From NCBI GenBank assembly GCA_015061985.1, contig SUVN01000002.1:62001-126000 (forward strand): a stretch of DNA of 64,000 nucleotides, read 5' to 3'. Origin of the DNA: Akkermansiaceae bacterium. GTDB lineage: Bacteria; Verrucomicrobiota; Verrucomicrobiia; Verrucomicrobiales; Akkermansiaceae. Shown in pieces: positions 40,734-49,204 of the stretch; positions within the stretch are counted from its first letter, which is position 1; the number at the start of each line of letters is the position of its first letter. The notes under the pieces are model-generated. The model worked only from the letters and a program-made list of their open reading frames with translations. It had not been told where the DNA came from and did no database searches. A program made the position numbers and the translations under genes.

Positions 40734-41642
40734 ATGAGCACCAACAGTAAACAACTGCCCGGGCCGCGCGGGTGCCGGAAAAAGGACCGTCGGCATGGGC
40801 GGCGGCCACGGCGTGGAGCGGCGGCAGGGAAGATCACTATCCATGAGTTTGCCACGTGCGATTCATGCGAAGCCCTGTTGCGCTGCATTCAGGCGGGGGC
40901 GGCGGTGAATGAGGTGGATGCCTCCGGTCTTTCCCCGCTGCTGCATGCCGTGCTTTCTGCTAAGGTGAGCAACGTGCTGGCTCTTCTGGAGTATGGGGCG
41001 GCGGTGAATGCGGAGGCTGTGTTGACACGGGACGTGATTGTGCACCAATGCGCCAAGCGGTTTACGTTGGATTTCAGCCTGCTGTTTTTATTGCACGGTC
41101 GCAGCCTGGAGGGGGTGCGGATTCCGGTGACACCGCTGCATCTGGCCTGCATGCTCGGGGATTTGCCGTTGATATACGTTCTGCTGGCAAATGGCGCGAA
41201 TCCACGCGCGGTGGTGCAGGGGCCTCTGCCGGAGCTGTGCGGAAGCCCGTTGGCGTTTTATACCCGCTTTGTGAGGGGCATTTTCCCGGCGGATTTTATG
41301 CTGAACCGAGAGAGCACGGTGGATTTCCTGGCTGATTGGACAGAGGATATAGATGAGCGGGTTTTCCGGGTGTATTTGCACAGGGGCGGGATGCAGAGTG
41401 CCTCCAGCCGGGCAACATGTGTTTCGCAGGTGCGGCAGTGTGCGGCTCTGTTGAAAACGGATCTATTCGGTAAGGCTGAGGATGATTGGGTGCATCTGCC
41501 GCAGCGGCTTGCACAAGTGTGCCCTGATTTCCATAAACTGCAGAAAGGAGGTGTCTCTAGAAGCCTGAATCGCTTTGTGGAGTATGCAAAAAGTTCTATG
41601 CGCCATAAATACAATAGTCTGGAAGCGTTAAATATTGTTTGA
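40734..41642 (+). CDS. Ankyrin-repeat protein 1 of the cytoplasmic cluster
   Basis: A 302-residue protein without a signal peptide. After a basic N-terminus (KKDRRHGRRPRRG) it has ankyrin-like repeats (about 35-160: SCEALLRCIQAGAAVNEV; LSPLLHAVLSAKVSNVLALL; TPLHLACMLGDLPLIYVLLA). The C-terminal helical part (about 165-302) has no clear motif. I use ATG 40734; ATG 40689 would give 15 more residues. It is the first of three adjacent ankyrin genes in the same direction. Function unknown; binding of cellular or host proteins is possible. Confidence 0.7.
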   Translation: MSTNSKQLPGPRGCRKKDRRHGRRPRRGAAAGKITIHEFATCDSCEALLRCIQAGAAVNEVDASGLSPLLHAVLSAKVSNVLALLEYGAAVNAEAVLTRDVIVHQCAKRFTLDFSLLFLLHGRSLEGVRIPVTPLHLACMLGDLPLIYVLLANGANPRAVVQGPLPELCGSPLAFYTRFVRGIFPADFMLNRESTVDFLADWTEDIDERVFRVYLHRGGMQSASSRATCVSQVRQCAALLKTDLFGKAEDDWVHLPQRLAQVCPDFHKLQKGGVSRSLNRFVEYAKSSMRHKYNSLEALNIV

Positions 41643-41662
41643 GGAAATAGGTTATCTATAAA
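41635..41662 (+). promoter_or_regulatory. Promoter of ankyrin gene 2
   Basis: TTGTTT (41635-41640), 16-base spacer, TATAAA (41657-41662). Predicted start near 41669, 50 bases before the ATG. Confidence 0.45.
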
Positions 41663-41718
41663 AGTAGAGAGCGGGCGGAAGACTGTTTTTTCCGGAAGCT
41701 CAGAACTACAACAACACC

Positions 41719-42222
41719 ATGAAAAAAGCCCAGGAAACATTGTTACTGGCAGCTCGGAATACCGACACTCAGACAGTATTGAAGTTGCTGGGGCTGGGTA
41801 CGCCCCCGAACTATCGAAATCATATTTTTCCGGTGCATGCGGCTGCCATTGTCGGCAACCCTGTTATTCTGGAGGCGCTGCTGAAAGCCGGTGCGAACCC
41901 CAATGCCCGCAGCATGATGGGGCACACGGTCTTGCAGTACGCCATGACCCGCGGTCATTCCCTTAGAAAAGTACTGAAAATGGTAGGGCTGCTGCTCCAA
42001 TACGGTGCGGTGGCGGATACCCACGGGAACTTCAGCCATCACAGTGAAATGGCATACGAGCTGAAGAGTCAGAAGCTGATGGACCTGCTCGGGTTCTCCA
42101 TGGAGGAATGCGCGGAGCGCGACCGCCAAGAGCGGGAGGAAAAAGCAAGGAAGCGAGAGCTGTGGCGCGCGCAGCTTCGCGCGCGGAAGCTCAATGCCTC
42201 CGCTCAGTCAGAGGAAGCCTGA
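41719..42222 (+). CDS. Ankyrin-repeat protein 2 of the cytoplasmic cluster
   Basis: A 167-residue soluble protein made of about three ankyrin repeats (about 5-120): LLLAARNTDTQTVLKLLGLG, FPVHAAAIVGNPVILEALLK and GHTVLQYAMTRGHSLRKVL. A highly charged helical C-terminus follows (EERDRQEREEKARKREL-like, about 130-160). No signal peptide. ATG 41719 follows an ACAACAACACC leader without a Shine-Dalgarno sequence. Confidence 0.78.
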   Translation: MKKAQETLLLAARNTDTQTVLKLLGLGTPPNYRNHIFPVHAAAIVGNPVILEALLKAGANPNARSMMGHTVLQYAMTRGHSLRKVLKMVGLLLQYGAVADTHGNFSHHSEMAYELKSQKLMDLLGFSMEECAERDRQEREEKARKRELWRAQLRARKLNASAQSEEA

Positions 42223-42276
42223 GCAGGAGAGCAGATGTTTAGCTTAAATTACAGGCAGATAATACATAAGGGAATC

Positions 42277-43551
42277 ATGGCTAAGGAGCAATTAAACAAA
42301 GAACTGACGGCAGCCGCTGCGTCCGGGGACGCAGCGGGACTGCGGGCTGCGCTTGCCGCCGGGGCAGAGGTAGATGCCAGGGGGGCTGTGGCGACGGCAC
42401 TGATGATGGCGGCGCGGCATGGGCATGCTGCATGCGTGAAGCTGCTGCTGGAGGCGGGGGCAGATGTCCATGCGCATGCCTACGGTGTCGGCAGTCTGGA
42501 ATGGGCTGCCGGCGGAGGGCATGCGGAGTGTGTGGAGCTGTTGCTGGCAGCCGGGGCTGTGGGAGATGGCGGACGATGGGAGGAGGGCTGCACGAAGGTT
42601 GACCCGCACTGGGTGGATGAGGAGCTGATGGATGTGTATGAGGATGGCGGGACATACGCAGCGGCCATGATGTGGGCGGTGCAATATGACCATGCGGAGT
42701 GCCTGAAGCTGCTGTGCGAGGGCAGGCTCAGGACGGCAGATGATGATTTCATGGGCTATGTGCTCGCCTGGGCTGTCGATGTGGGGAGCGTGGATTGCCT
42801 GAAATGGCAGCTCTGTGCGGAGTCTGGCGTGGAGTATACCTCCCAGCAACTGGATTTTGCTCTGAAAAAGGCGGCGTGGCATGGGGATGTGACTTGCGTG
42901 GAGCTGCTGCTGGAAGCAGGGGCAGATATGGCGGATGATGAGGAATGGGCGGATATCTGTGAGAATTTGGAGGATGGTGGCGAGAATGCGGATTGTCTCT
43001 CGCTTCTGCGTGCGGCTGAGACGGTTCCGAAACATGTTCTGGCGAAAGCGGCACAGAGAGGGGATGCAGAGGAAGTCCGCCGCTGTCTGTTGTCCGGGGC
43101 GGATGCCCTTGCTGCCTGCCGAGCTCTGTTCCCGGCGGCGGCGGGAGGGCATACGGAATGCGTGACGCTGCTGCTGGAAGCGGGGGCAGATGTAAACGTA
43201 AAAAGCGAATTATGCCATACCTGCCTGATGCTTGCCGCTGAGGGCGGGCATGCCGAGTGTGTGCACCTGCTGCTGGACGCTGGGGCAGATGTGAATGCGG
43301 TGGCAGAAGACGGCATGAGCAGCTTGCTGCTGGCTTCTGCGGCGGGCCACGCGGAATGCGTGAAACTGCTTATCGAGGCCGGAGCAGATGTGCACCTGGA
43401 GGATTATTCCGGATGCAGTATTGTGATGCGTGCGGCAGAGAAAGGACACATGGAGTGCCTGAAGCTCCTGTTCGCAGCCGGCGCAAGCACCCGTGGGCTG
43501 GCAAGTGTTCTTCTCTGTCAGCCGTCGGAGTTTTCTGGTGAAAATGGTTAA
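42277..43551 (+). CDS. Ankyrin-repeat protein 3 of the cytoplasmic cluster
   Basis: A 424-residue protein consisting almost wholly of about eleven ankyrin repeats. The best-kept ones share a GHAECVxLLLEAGADV core (examples: GHAACVKLLLEAGADVHAHA; GHTECVTLLLEAGADVNVKS; GHAECVKLLIEAGADVHLED). The unusual fixed Cys in this core suggests recent internal duplication. No signal peptide or catalytic domain. ATG 42277 (MAKEQLNKEL) is preferred over ATG 42235. Confidence 0.8.
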   Translation: MAKEQLNKELTAAAASGDAAGLRAALAAGAEVDARGAVATALMMAARHGHAACVKLLLEAGADVHAHAYGVGSLEWAAGGGHAECVELLLAAGAVGDGGRWEEGCTKVDPHWVDEELMDVYEDGGTYAAAMMWAVQYDHAECLKLLCEGRLRTADDDFMGYVLAWAVDVGSVDCLKWQLCAESGVEYTSQQLDFALKKAAWHGDVTCVELLLEAGADMADDEEWADICENLEDGGENADCLSLLRAAETVPKHVLAKAAQRGDAEEVRRCLLSGADALAACRALFPAAAGGHTECVTLLLEAGADVNVKSELCHTCLMLAAEGGHAECVHLLLDAGADVNAVAEDGMSSLLLASAAGHAECVKLLIEAGADVHLEDYSGCSIVMRAAEKGHMECLKLLFAAGASTRGLASVLLCQPSEFSGENG

Positions 43552-43636
43552 ATTGTTGATAACGATAGACCTATAATAAATAAGTTGGGGTGGATGAATG
43601 GTAGTAGTATATATGCAGTCACCCACCTATAACAAC

Positions 43637-44491
43637 ATGATTACCATTACAGGAAAAGAAATCCAGACGGCTGCCGGTCAGAAACTGAACATCGATTTTG
43701 CTGCTCTTATTGCACGGTGTGCCATTTGGGCGCCTCGGGAAGTTCATGAAGCGTGCCATGATGGTCATGGCGTGTATGCCGGAGTGCCGAATTGCCGACG
43801 CAAAAGACATTTTGAGCCTCGGGGGGAGCGTGACGGCATCATCTACGATGACAATTCGCGACCTAATGCTAAAATGAAAGCCATGGTCAGGAATTGCTAT
43901 GGTGTACGCCTGGAGGATTGTACCGTGTGCCATGTCTGGCCGGATACCTGCTATGATGTCCGCTATCATACATGCTTTGCCAATTTGGTCTATATCCCCG
44001 CTGCCATTCATTCGCTGACGGATTATGATGAGCATGTGGAAGCGTGTCTGAAGTACCGTGCGTATGAGTTGTTCGGTTGGAAGCCGGATGAAGAGGAGAT
44101 TCCGGCAAAGCCGGAAAACTATCCTGCTGAATGGCTGGAGTTACCGCGTTGCGATAAGTCGCAGCAAAACAAACAGGTTTTACCCAAGGCTTCTGAGGAT
44201 GATTCCTGTGCCAAAGCACTGAGCCGCCTGGAAGGCGTCTACGCCGATGATTCCCTGATTCATGGCATCATTCAACGTGCACTTGATTTGGGGTGCACAG
44301 ATGAAAATGCCGTGTATGTGGATGACCTGACGCTTGGCCCGGTCAATAGAGGCCACATCAGCTCCATGAAAACGGAGCGCGGCAATTCCTATGGCCGTTA
44401 TTTCGATGGGCTGGGCAGAGGCTCGGAGGCCCGGGTGTGCTTTGCCCCGCGCATCTGGACCCGAATGAAAGCTCTCGGTTGGGCAAAATAA
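43637..44491 (+). CDS. HNH-nuclease-like protein
   Basis: A 284-residue soluble protein. The central part (about 85-150) reads RLEDCTVCHVWPDTCYD, then YHTCFANLVYIPAAIHSLTD and CLKYRAYELFGW. The Cys/His-containing start followed by an N-L-V turn and small-residue helix resembles HNH endonuclease folds, in which a DH or CH pair is followed by NLV. The N-terminal 60 residues and the C-terminal part (RGHISSMKTERGNSYGRYFD) are not recognised. There is no methyltransferase next to it. Activity is unproven; a defence-type nuclease is one option. ATG 43637 is chosen because it follows an ATAACAAC leader. A terminator follows. Confidence 0.55.
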   Translation: MITITGKEIQTAAGQKLNIDFAALIARCAIWAPREVHEACHDGHGVYAGVPNCRRKRHFEPRGERDGIIYDDNSRPNAKMKAMVRNCYGVRLEDCTVCHVWPDTCYDVRYHTCFANLVYIPAAIHSLTDYDEHVEACLKYRAYELFGWKPDEEEIPAKPENYPAEWLELPRCDKSQQNKQVLPKASEDDSCAKALSRLEGVYADDSLIHGIIQRALDLGCTDENAVYVDDLTLGPVNRGHISSMKTERGNSYGRYFDGLGRGSEARVCFAPRIWTRMKALGWAK

Positions 44492-44529
44492 TGCGAATCT
44501 CGGTTAAAAAGGTGGCATAAAGGGCCACA

Positions 44530-44574
44530 GGAATGGGGGAAGGACGGATGGCGTTCTTCCCCATTCCGTCGTTT
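44530..44574 (+). terminator. Terminator after the HNH-like gene
   Basis: GGAATGGGG-AAG (from 44530) pairs with CTTCCCCATTCC (44556-44567) with a small bulge, followed by GTCGTTTTGCTTTT. Confidence 0.75.
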
Positions 44575-44629
44575 TGCTTTTCCGTTTACTGTAAAAGCGC
44601 TTTTATGTTGAGGAATTTCGTCAAAAGGA

Positions 44630-44658
44630 TTGAATTGCCTCTTCTGGTTTGTTAGAAT
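44630..44658 (+). promoter_or_regulatory. Promoter of the TPR lipoprotein gene
   Basis: TTGAAT (44630-44635), 17-base spacer, TAGAAT (44653-44658). The predicted start near 44665 rules out a GTG at 44662 as start codon. Confidence 0.65.
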
Positions 44659-44712
44659 GGCGTGCACGGGACGGTGAATGCTCCGACGTGTTTTATGGTC
44701 AGCTTGAAAACG

Positions 44713-45495
44713 ATGAGATGTATACGGATATTGGCTTTGTGCGCCGTGCTGAGCTCCTGCGGGATTCAGATTCAGCTGGAGAATGCGGTACCCGCAGAGG
44801 TGAATCTGGGCCGGGGGGCGCACGTGGAGGTGAGAGATAGCACCCATGCTCACAGCCCGATGAATCGCGATGCTGCAAGAGCATTGTGCCGGGCTTTCCG
44901 GCATCAGATGGCAGAGGATGGTTACTATATACTTGTTGCCCGGGGTGGAATGGCAGATGCGCGGATTGAGATGTATGATACGCATGTGCATCATACAGGG
45001 GAGGGAGAGCATCCTACTGCCCGTCTTTGTACAACGATTGAGGTGGAATCCGGGTATCGCTGTCTCTACCGCCGCCGGGAGGATGTCTACCTGTCCCGGG
45101 ATAGTCACGGCCACCCGGAGCTGTATGATGCCGCGCGTGACATTGCGCGCAAGACAATGAAAAAACTGACACCTCACGTTTCAACTTATTGTGAGTACGT
45201 GGATGAGAATGAGCAGAATCCTGCGCTGGGGCAGGGTGCTCGTGCGTGCGCAGCGGGCAACTGGGAGCAGGGCCGGCAGCTGGCACAACAGGCTCTTTCT
45301 GTCAATCCGAATGAGGCAGAGGCTTATTATCTGCTGGGATTGATTGAGCGCCATGCACAGAACTTTGCCGCGTCTGACGAGATGTTCCGCAGGGCGGCAT
45401 CGCTGGGCAACAAGAGCAAGTACACCGAAGGCATTCGCGGTAATGCAGCCATTCAGCGCAATGCAGCTGCCTATCAGCAGCAGATAGCCTCCTGA
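44713..45495 (+). CDS. TPR-containing lipoprotein
   Basis: A 260-residue predicted lipoprotein. The signal peptide is MRCIRILALCAVLSSCGIQ with lipobox LSSC. A middle domain (about 30-170) has a conserved-looking EDGYYILVARGGMADARIEM stretch. A short TPR-like C-terminus follows (AAGNWEQGRQLAQQALSVNP; AEAYYLLGLIERHAQNFAAS). It is probably anchored in the outer or inner membrane; partner unknown. ATG 44713 fits the signal peptide best; ATG 44695 adds six residues. Confidence 0.75.
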   Translation: MRCIRILALCAVLSSCGIQIQLENAVPAEVNLGRGAHVEVRDSTHAHSPMNRDAARALCRAFRHQMAEDGYYILVARGGMADARIEMYDTHVHHTGEGEHPTARLCTTIEVESGYRCLYRRREDVYLSRDSHGHPELYDAARDIARKTMKKLTPHVSTYCEYVDENEQNPALGQGARACAAGNWEQGRQLAQQALSVNPNEAEAYYLLGLIERHAQNFAASDEMFRRAASLGNKSKYTEGIRGNAAIQRNAAAYQQQIAS

Positions 45496-45673
45496 TATCA
45501 GGAATTACTCTCTACAGACTTCTGAGAGAACACGGTGGAAGTGGTGACTACTGATGCTGCCGGGTTCACCTGCCGCATTGCCTGTTTCCGCATCATCTGC
45601 CTTGAGACGGTAAATTCCGTGCAGAATCGCGGAATTTGTAAAAAAAAAGCTCGCCAAGTCTGAGCCCGGCGGG

Positions 45674-45679
45674 TATAAT
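45674..45679 (+). promoter_or_regulatory. -10 box of ptsHI
   Basis: A consensus TATAAT 33 bases before the ptsH start. The -35 position reads TCGCCA, which is a poor match. Confidence 0.5.
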
Positions 45680-45712
45680 GCACGCTAAAGAAAGTATCAC
45701 CCCGCAAACCGT

Positions 45713-45979
45713 ATGATTACGAAGACTCTCACCGTTCAGAATAAACTTGGTATCCACGCTCGCCCGGCCGCGCAGTTTGTGCGCGTTGCCAGCCGTTTTC
45801 AGGCTGATGTGACGGTGGAGAAAGATGATGAATCGGTTGATGGTAAGAGCATTATGGGGCTTATGATGCTGGCTGTCGGCTGGGGCGCAGAGATTAAGGT
45901 GACTGCCGATGGCCCTGACGAGGCAGAGACGATTGCCGCACTGGAAGAGCTGGTCAACGGCAAATTCGGGGAGGCTTGA
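45713..45979 (+). CDS. ptsH: Phosphocarrier protein HPr
   Basis: An 88-residue HPr. It passes phosphate from enzyme I to sugar-specific EII components or regulatory partners. The active-site His lies in LGIHARPAAQF (residue 15), and the regulatory serine region is GKSIMGLMML (residue about 46). It is followed 36 bases later by ptsI. No EII genes are in the window, so the system may serve regulation or EIIs elsewhere. Confidence 0.95.
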   Translation: MITKTLTVQNKLGIHARPAAQFVRVASRFQADVTVEKDDESVDGKSIMGLMMLAVGWGAEIKVTADGPDEAETIAALEELVNGKFGEA

Positions 45980-46015
45980 TTCCAGATTTACCCTCTTGTT
46001 CTGAATCCGGCACTC

Positions 46016-47770
46016 ATGAGTGAGCATTTTGAGCGTCGCCTTTCGGGGCAACCGGTTTCCCCCGGCATCGCGATGGGGGTGCTGCGGGTGGAGGCTCGCG
46101 GTTGCGAAGCGCCGGTGACCCGCATGATTCTGCCCACAGAGATGGAGGCAGAGTGGCAGCGCTTTGAGCTGGCACTCTCCCGAACGGAGTCGGAATTGCA
46201 ATCGCTCAAGGCGCGTGTGGAGAAGCTTTCCGGTGCCACGGAAGCTGCTATTTTTGATGCGCATCTTCTTTTCCTGCGCGACCGCACCATCATGAGCAAA
46301 CTCCGCAAGGAGTTCCCCTCCCGCATGCAGAATATCGATGCGGTGTACTATGCGGTGGTACAGAACTTCATGGAGGTTATGCGCCGCGTGGATGACCCCT
46401 ATCTGCGTTCGCGTGTGGTGGATATTGCAGACGTGCTGCAGCGGGTGCTCAAGAATATGAGCCCGGCTGAGGAAAAGCCCGGTACACGGACGCTTTGTGA
46501 GCATTGTCCCTGCGTGCTGGCCGCCTATGATCTGACACCCAGCGACACGGCTGATTTAGACCCCAACAAGGTGCTGGGCTTCGTGACGGAGACAGGCTCT
46601 GCGGTGTCGCACACCGCCATTCTGGCCCGCTCGCTGGGTCTGCCCGCCGTGGTGGCGGTGCCGCGCCTGGTGATGGATTCCCGCGCCGGACAGCAGGTGA
46701 TTCTGGATGGCTATAATGGCGAACTCATCCTTAATCCTACCCCGGAAACCCGCGACTATTACCGCGCACTGCAGCAGGAGAAGGATAAGGCCTATCAGGC
46801 GCTGGTGGACATGCGCGATTTGCCGTCGGAAACGCTCGACGGTCGTCACATCCGCCTGGCGGCCAATGTGGAGTTCGCGCATGAGTACGATGCCATCCGC
46901 CGCTCAGGTGCAGAAGGGGTTGGCCTGTTCCGCACGGAGTTTTTCCTGCTTGGTGGGGACAGTATACCGGATGAGGAAATGCAGTATGAGCATTACCGCG
47001 CTCTGGTGGAGAGCTGTGCCCCGCACGAGGTGATTTTCCGCACGCTGGATTCCGGCGGCGATAAGTTGCCGTTCGAGGTCTTGGACGAAAAGGAGGATAA
47101 TCCTTTCCTGGGATGGCGCGGCATACGCGTGTCGCTCAGCCGCCCGGAGATTTTCAAAGAGCAGCTGCGGGCCATTCTCCGCGCCTCCGCTCACGGCAAG
47201 GTGGGAGTCATGTTCCCCATGGTGTCAGGCCTCACGGAGGTGAGGGAAGTACACGAGCTGCTGGAGGAGTGCCGTGCGGAGTTGCGCGCCCGTAACCTTG
47301 CCTTTGATGAGAATATGCGCGTGGGCATCATGATAGAGGTGCCCAGCGCGGCCATGATGTCGGATGTGCTGGCTCGCTATGTGGATTTCTTCTCCATCGG
47401 CACCAACGACCTGACACAGTACACCATTGCCGTGGACCGCGTGAATTATCGTGTGGCAAGCATGTTCCGCTCCACCCATCCAGGGGTGATTCGCCTCATG
47501 CGCCAGACCATCAATGCCGGCATCCCCACCGCCGTCTGTGGTGAGATGGGGGCGGATATCAAGCTGCTGCCCTTGCTGGTGGGGCTGGGGGCTACGGAGC
47601 TTTCCGTGGGGACGCACCTGTTGCCTTTGGTGCGGTATGCCATCCGCCATCTGAACTATGAGGAGTGCCGCGCCATGGCCGAAGAGGCGCTTCTGGCAGA
47701 GGACAGCTACACGATACGGGCGCTCTCCAAGGCGCTGGCGAAAAAGTCCTATCCCGGCCTGTTTGAATAA
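46016..47770 (+). CDS. ptsI: PTS enzyme I (phosphoenolpyruvate-protein phosphotransferase)
   Basis: A 584-residue enzyme that takes phosphate from PEP and hands it to HPr. The N-terminal phospho-His motif is GSAVSHTAILARSLGLPAVV (His about 199). The C-terminal PEP-binding barrel has EGVGLFRTEFF, IGTNDLTQYT and the active-site Cys in AVCGEMGAD. Length is typical (about 575). It forms an operon with ptsH. Confidence 0.96.
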   Translation: MSEHFERRLSGQPVSPGIAMGVLRVEARGCEAPVTRMILPTEMEAEWQRFELALSRTESELQSLKARVEKLSGATEAAIFDAHLLFLRDRTIMSKLRKEFPSRMQNIDAVYYAVVQNFMEVMRRVDDPYLRSRVVDIADVLQRVLKNMSPAEEKPGTRTLCEHCPCVLAAYDLTPSDTADLDPNKVLGFVTETGSAVSHTAILARSLGLPAVVAVPRLVMDSRAGQQVILDGYNGELILNPTPETRDYYRALQQEKDKAYQALVDMRDLPSETLDGRHIRLAANVEFAHEYDAIRRSGAEGVGLFRTEFFLLGGDSIPDEEMQYEHYRALVESCAPHEVIFRTLDSGGDKLPFEVLDEKEDNPFLGWRGIRVSLSRPEIFKEQLRAILRASAHGKVGVMFPMVSGLTEVREVHELLEECRAELRARNLAFDENMRVGIMIEVPSAAMMSDVLARYVDFFSIGTNDLTQYTIAVDRVNYRVASMFRSTHPGVIRLMRQTINAGIPTAVCGEMGADIKLLPLLVGLGATELSVGTHLLPLVRYAIRHLNYEECRAMAEEALLAEDSYTIRALSKALAKKSYPGLFE

Positions 47771-47827
47771 GCCGCTCTCCGGTGACAGAAAAAACAGTGC
47801 AAAGTAACAAAATTTGACGGTTTTTTC

Positions 47828-47856
47828 TTGAAATTTGTCGGATGCTGTGATAGTAG
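47828..47856 (+). promoter_or_regulatory. Promoter of the DksA-like gene
   Basis: TTGAAA (47828-47833), 17-base spacer, TAGTAG (47851-47856). Predicted start near 47863, giving a leader of about 62 bases. Confidence 0.55.
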
Positions 47857-47924
47857 CAGACAAGGTATTTCGCTGTGTATGCAAAGCAGCGATTTTCCAC
47901 AGACATTCTGCACCATCAACGATT

Positions 47925-48590
47925 ATGGCAACGCCGAAAAAAACGACCACAGAAACGAAAAGCCCCGCTGCGAAGACGACCAAGGCGGCTCCTAAAACCA
48001 AAAAGACGGCAGAGGCAACCTCTGTTCGCAAGGTAGCACCTGTGCGTGAACAACTCACCGCAGAGGAGAAAGCGCGTGTGAAGAAGCTCAAGGAAACGCT
48101 CGCTCTACTGAAAGCCGACCCGGAATGGCCTGCTTTCCTGGAGCAGCAGAAAGCGGCTCTGCATCGTCTGCATGATGAGCTGGTGCCCAATATGCAGAAT
48201 GTGACGCGCGACCACCTGCGCAGCGGCGCTTCCAATGTCTCATCTTCCTCCGGCCAGCATATCGGTGATGCCGGTAGCGAAGCCGAGGTGCGTGATTTGA
48301 CCATCCGCCTGCTGGACAAGGATCGCGAGCAGCTCTTTGAGATTGACGCCGCTCTGGAACGCATCCGTCGCGGTACGTACGGCATCTGCGAAATCTCACT
48401 CGATCCCATCCCCAAGAAGCGTCTGGAGGTGCGTCCTTTCTGCCGCCTGACCGTGAAATGCCAGGAGGAATACGAGAAAAAATACGGCTCGTATGCCAAC
48501 TATCGTGCCAAAAAACAGGACCGTGTCGGGTATGCAGACCTACAAAATGACATGGAAAATGCGATTTCGCTTGACGATAACGAAGAATAG
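47925..48590 (+). CDS. TraR/DksA-family protein with degenerate zinc finger
   Basis: A 221-residue protein. The N-terminal third is Lys/Ala/Thr-rich and likely disordered, resembling the tails of histone-like proteins. The C-terminal part (about 120-215) matches DksA/TraR: a helical hairpin (LLDKDREQLFEIDAALERI), RRGTYGICEISLDPIPKKRL and RPFCRLTVKCQEEYE. Of the four zinc cysteines of DksA only the first and last appear to be kept, plus one shifted Cys. DksA-type proteins bind RNA polymerase near the secondary channel. The rpmG promoter lies inside its 3' end. ATG 47925 is chosen from the domain layout. Confidence 0.8.
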   Translation: MATPKKTTTETKSPAAKTTKAAPKTKKTAEATSVRKVAPVREQLTAEEKARVKKLKETLALLKADPEWPAFLEQQKAALHRLHDELVPNMQNVTRDHLRSGASNVSSSSGQHIGDAGSEAEVRDLTIRLLDKDREQLFEIDAALERIRRGTYGICEISLDPIPKKRLEVRPFCRLTVKCQEEYEKKYGSYANYRAKKQDRVGYADLQNDMENAISLDDNEE

Positions 48591-48598
48591 TGTATTAT
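48571..48598 (+). promoter_or_regulatory. Promoter of rpmG-rpsR inside the DksA-like gene
   Basis: TTGACG (48571-48576), 16-base spacer, TATTAT (48593-48598). Predicted start near 48605, so rpmG has a leader of about 23 bases. Confidence 0.7.
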
Positions 48599-48627
48599 AG
48601 GCGCCCGCAAGTCAACAATTCGCAATT

Positions 48628-48801
48628 ATGCCTAGAGATATCATCATCCTGGAATGCACGGAAGCTAAGGCAGAGGGCAAGACCCCCTCTCGCTACGTGA
48701 CCACCCGTAATAAGAAGAGTCAGCGTACCCCCGGTCGTCTGGAGAAGGTTAAGTTTAACCCCTACCTGAAGCGCCGCACGCTGCATCGCGAAATGCGCTA
48801 A
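48628..48801 (+). CDS. rpmG: 50S ribosomal protein bL33
   Basis: A 57-residue L33 near the tRNA exit site of the large subunit. It starts [20 protein letters not shown] and includes [19 protein letters not shown] and [16 protein letters not shown], all typical. It has only one cysteine, so it is a non-zinc (C-minus) form. It precedes rpsR by 27 bases. Confidence 0.95.
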   Translation: MPRDIIILECTEAKAEGKTPSRYVTTRNKKSQRTPGRLEKVKFNPYLKRRTLHREMR

Positions 48802-48828
48802 ATCAACCATAAAGCACTTATACAAGCT

Positions 48829-49074
48829 ATGATGACTGAATTCAAGAGCGTTGAGCGCCGTATCCGTTTCCGCACCTGCAACAAGACGATGCCCCGTCGT
48901 CGTATCGACATCCCCGCCGGTGCCGTGGATATGTGCAACCCCGAATTCCTTTCCAAGTTCACGTCTGAGACGGGCAAGATTCTTCCCCGCCGAGTGACCG
49001 GTGTTTCTGCCAAGATGCACCGCAAGATTACTCGCGAGATTCGCCGCGCCCGCGCCGTGAATCTGCTCCCCTGA
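48829..49074 (+). CDS. rpsR: 30S ribosomal protein bS18
   Basis: An 81-residue S18. The C-terminal [20 protein letters not shown] and [16 protein letters not shown] are diagnostic. The usual partner gene rpsF is not next to it; rpmG precedes instead, an order also seen in some other phyla. Two ATG codons lie in a row at the start (48829 and 48832). Confidence 0.96.
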   Translation: MMTEFKSVERRIRFRTCNKTMPRRRIDIPAGAVDMCNPEFLSKFTSETGKILPRRVTGVSAKMHRKITREIRRARAVNLLP

Positions 49075-49124
49075 GCCGATAACTCTTCAGCGGAGTTCTC
49101 GACGGCAGATTGTCCGTTGATTGA

Positions 49125-49156
49125 GGGGGCTTGTGCGCTTCGGCCTGCAAGCTCCC
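49125..49156 (+). terminator. Possible terminator after rpsR
   Basis: GGGGCTTG near 49127 pairs with CAAGCTCCC near 49148-49156 around a long loop, followed a few bases later by CTTTTC. The stem is imperfect. Confidence 0.35.
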
Positions 49157-49204
49157 TTCGGCTTTTCTCTGAATTATTGGAATAATTTAACTAACCTACT
49201 TACG

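Noticed and set aside
45489..45502. CCTGATATCAGG palindrome at the end of the TPR lipoprotein gene
   Set aside because: Too short and lacking a T-run for a terminator; probably chance.
45612..45637. AAATTCCG ... CGGAATTT hairpin before ptsH
   Set aside because: Considered as a regulatory element, but it is upstream of the -10 box and has no further support.
45498..45707. A 69-codon minus-strand frame before ptsH
   Set aside because: No recognisable protein, and it overlaps the ptsHI promoter.
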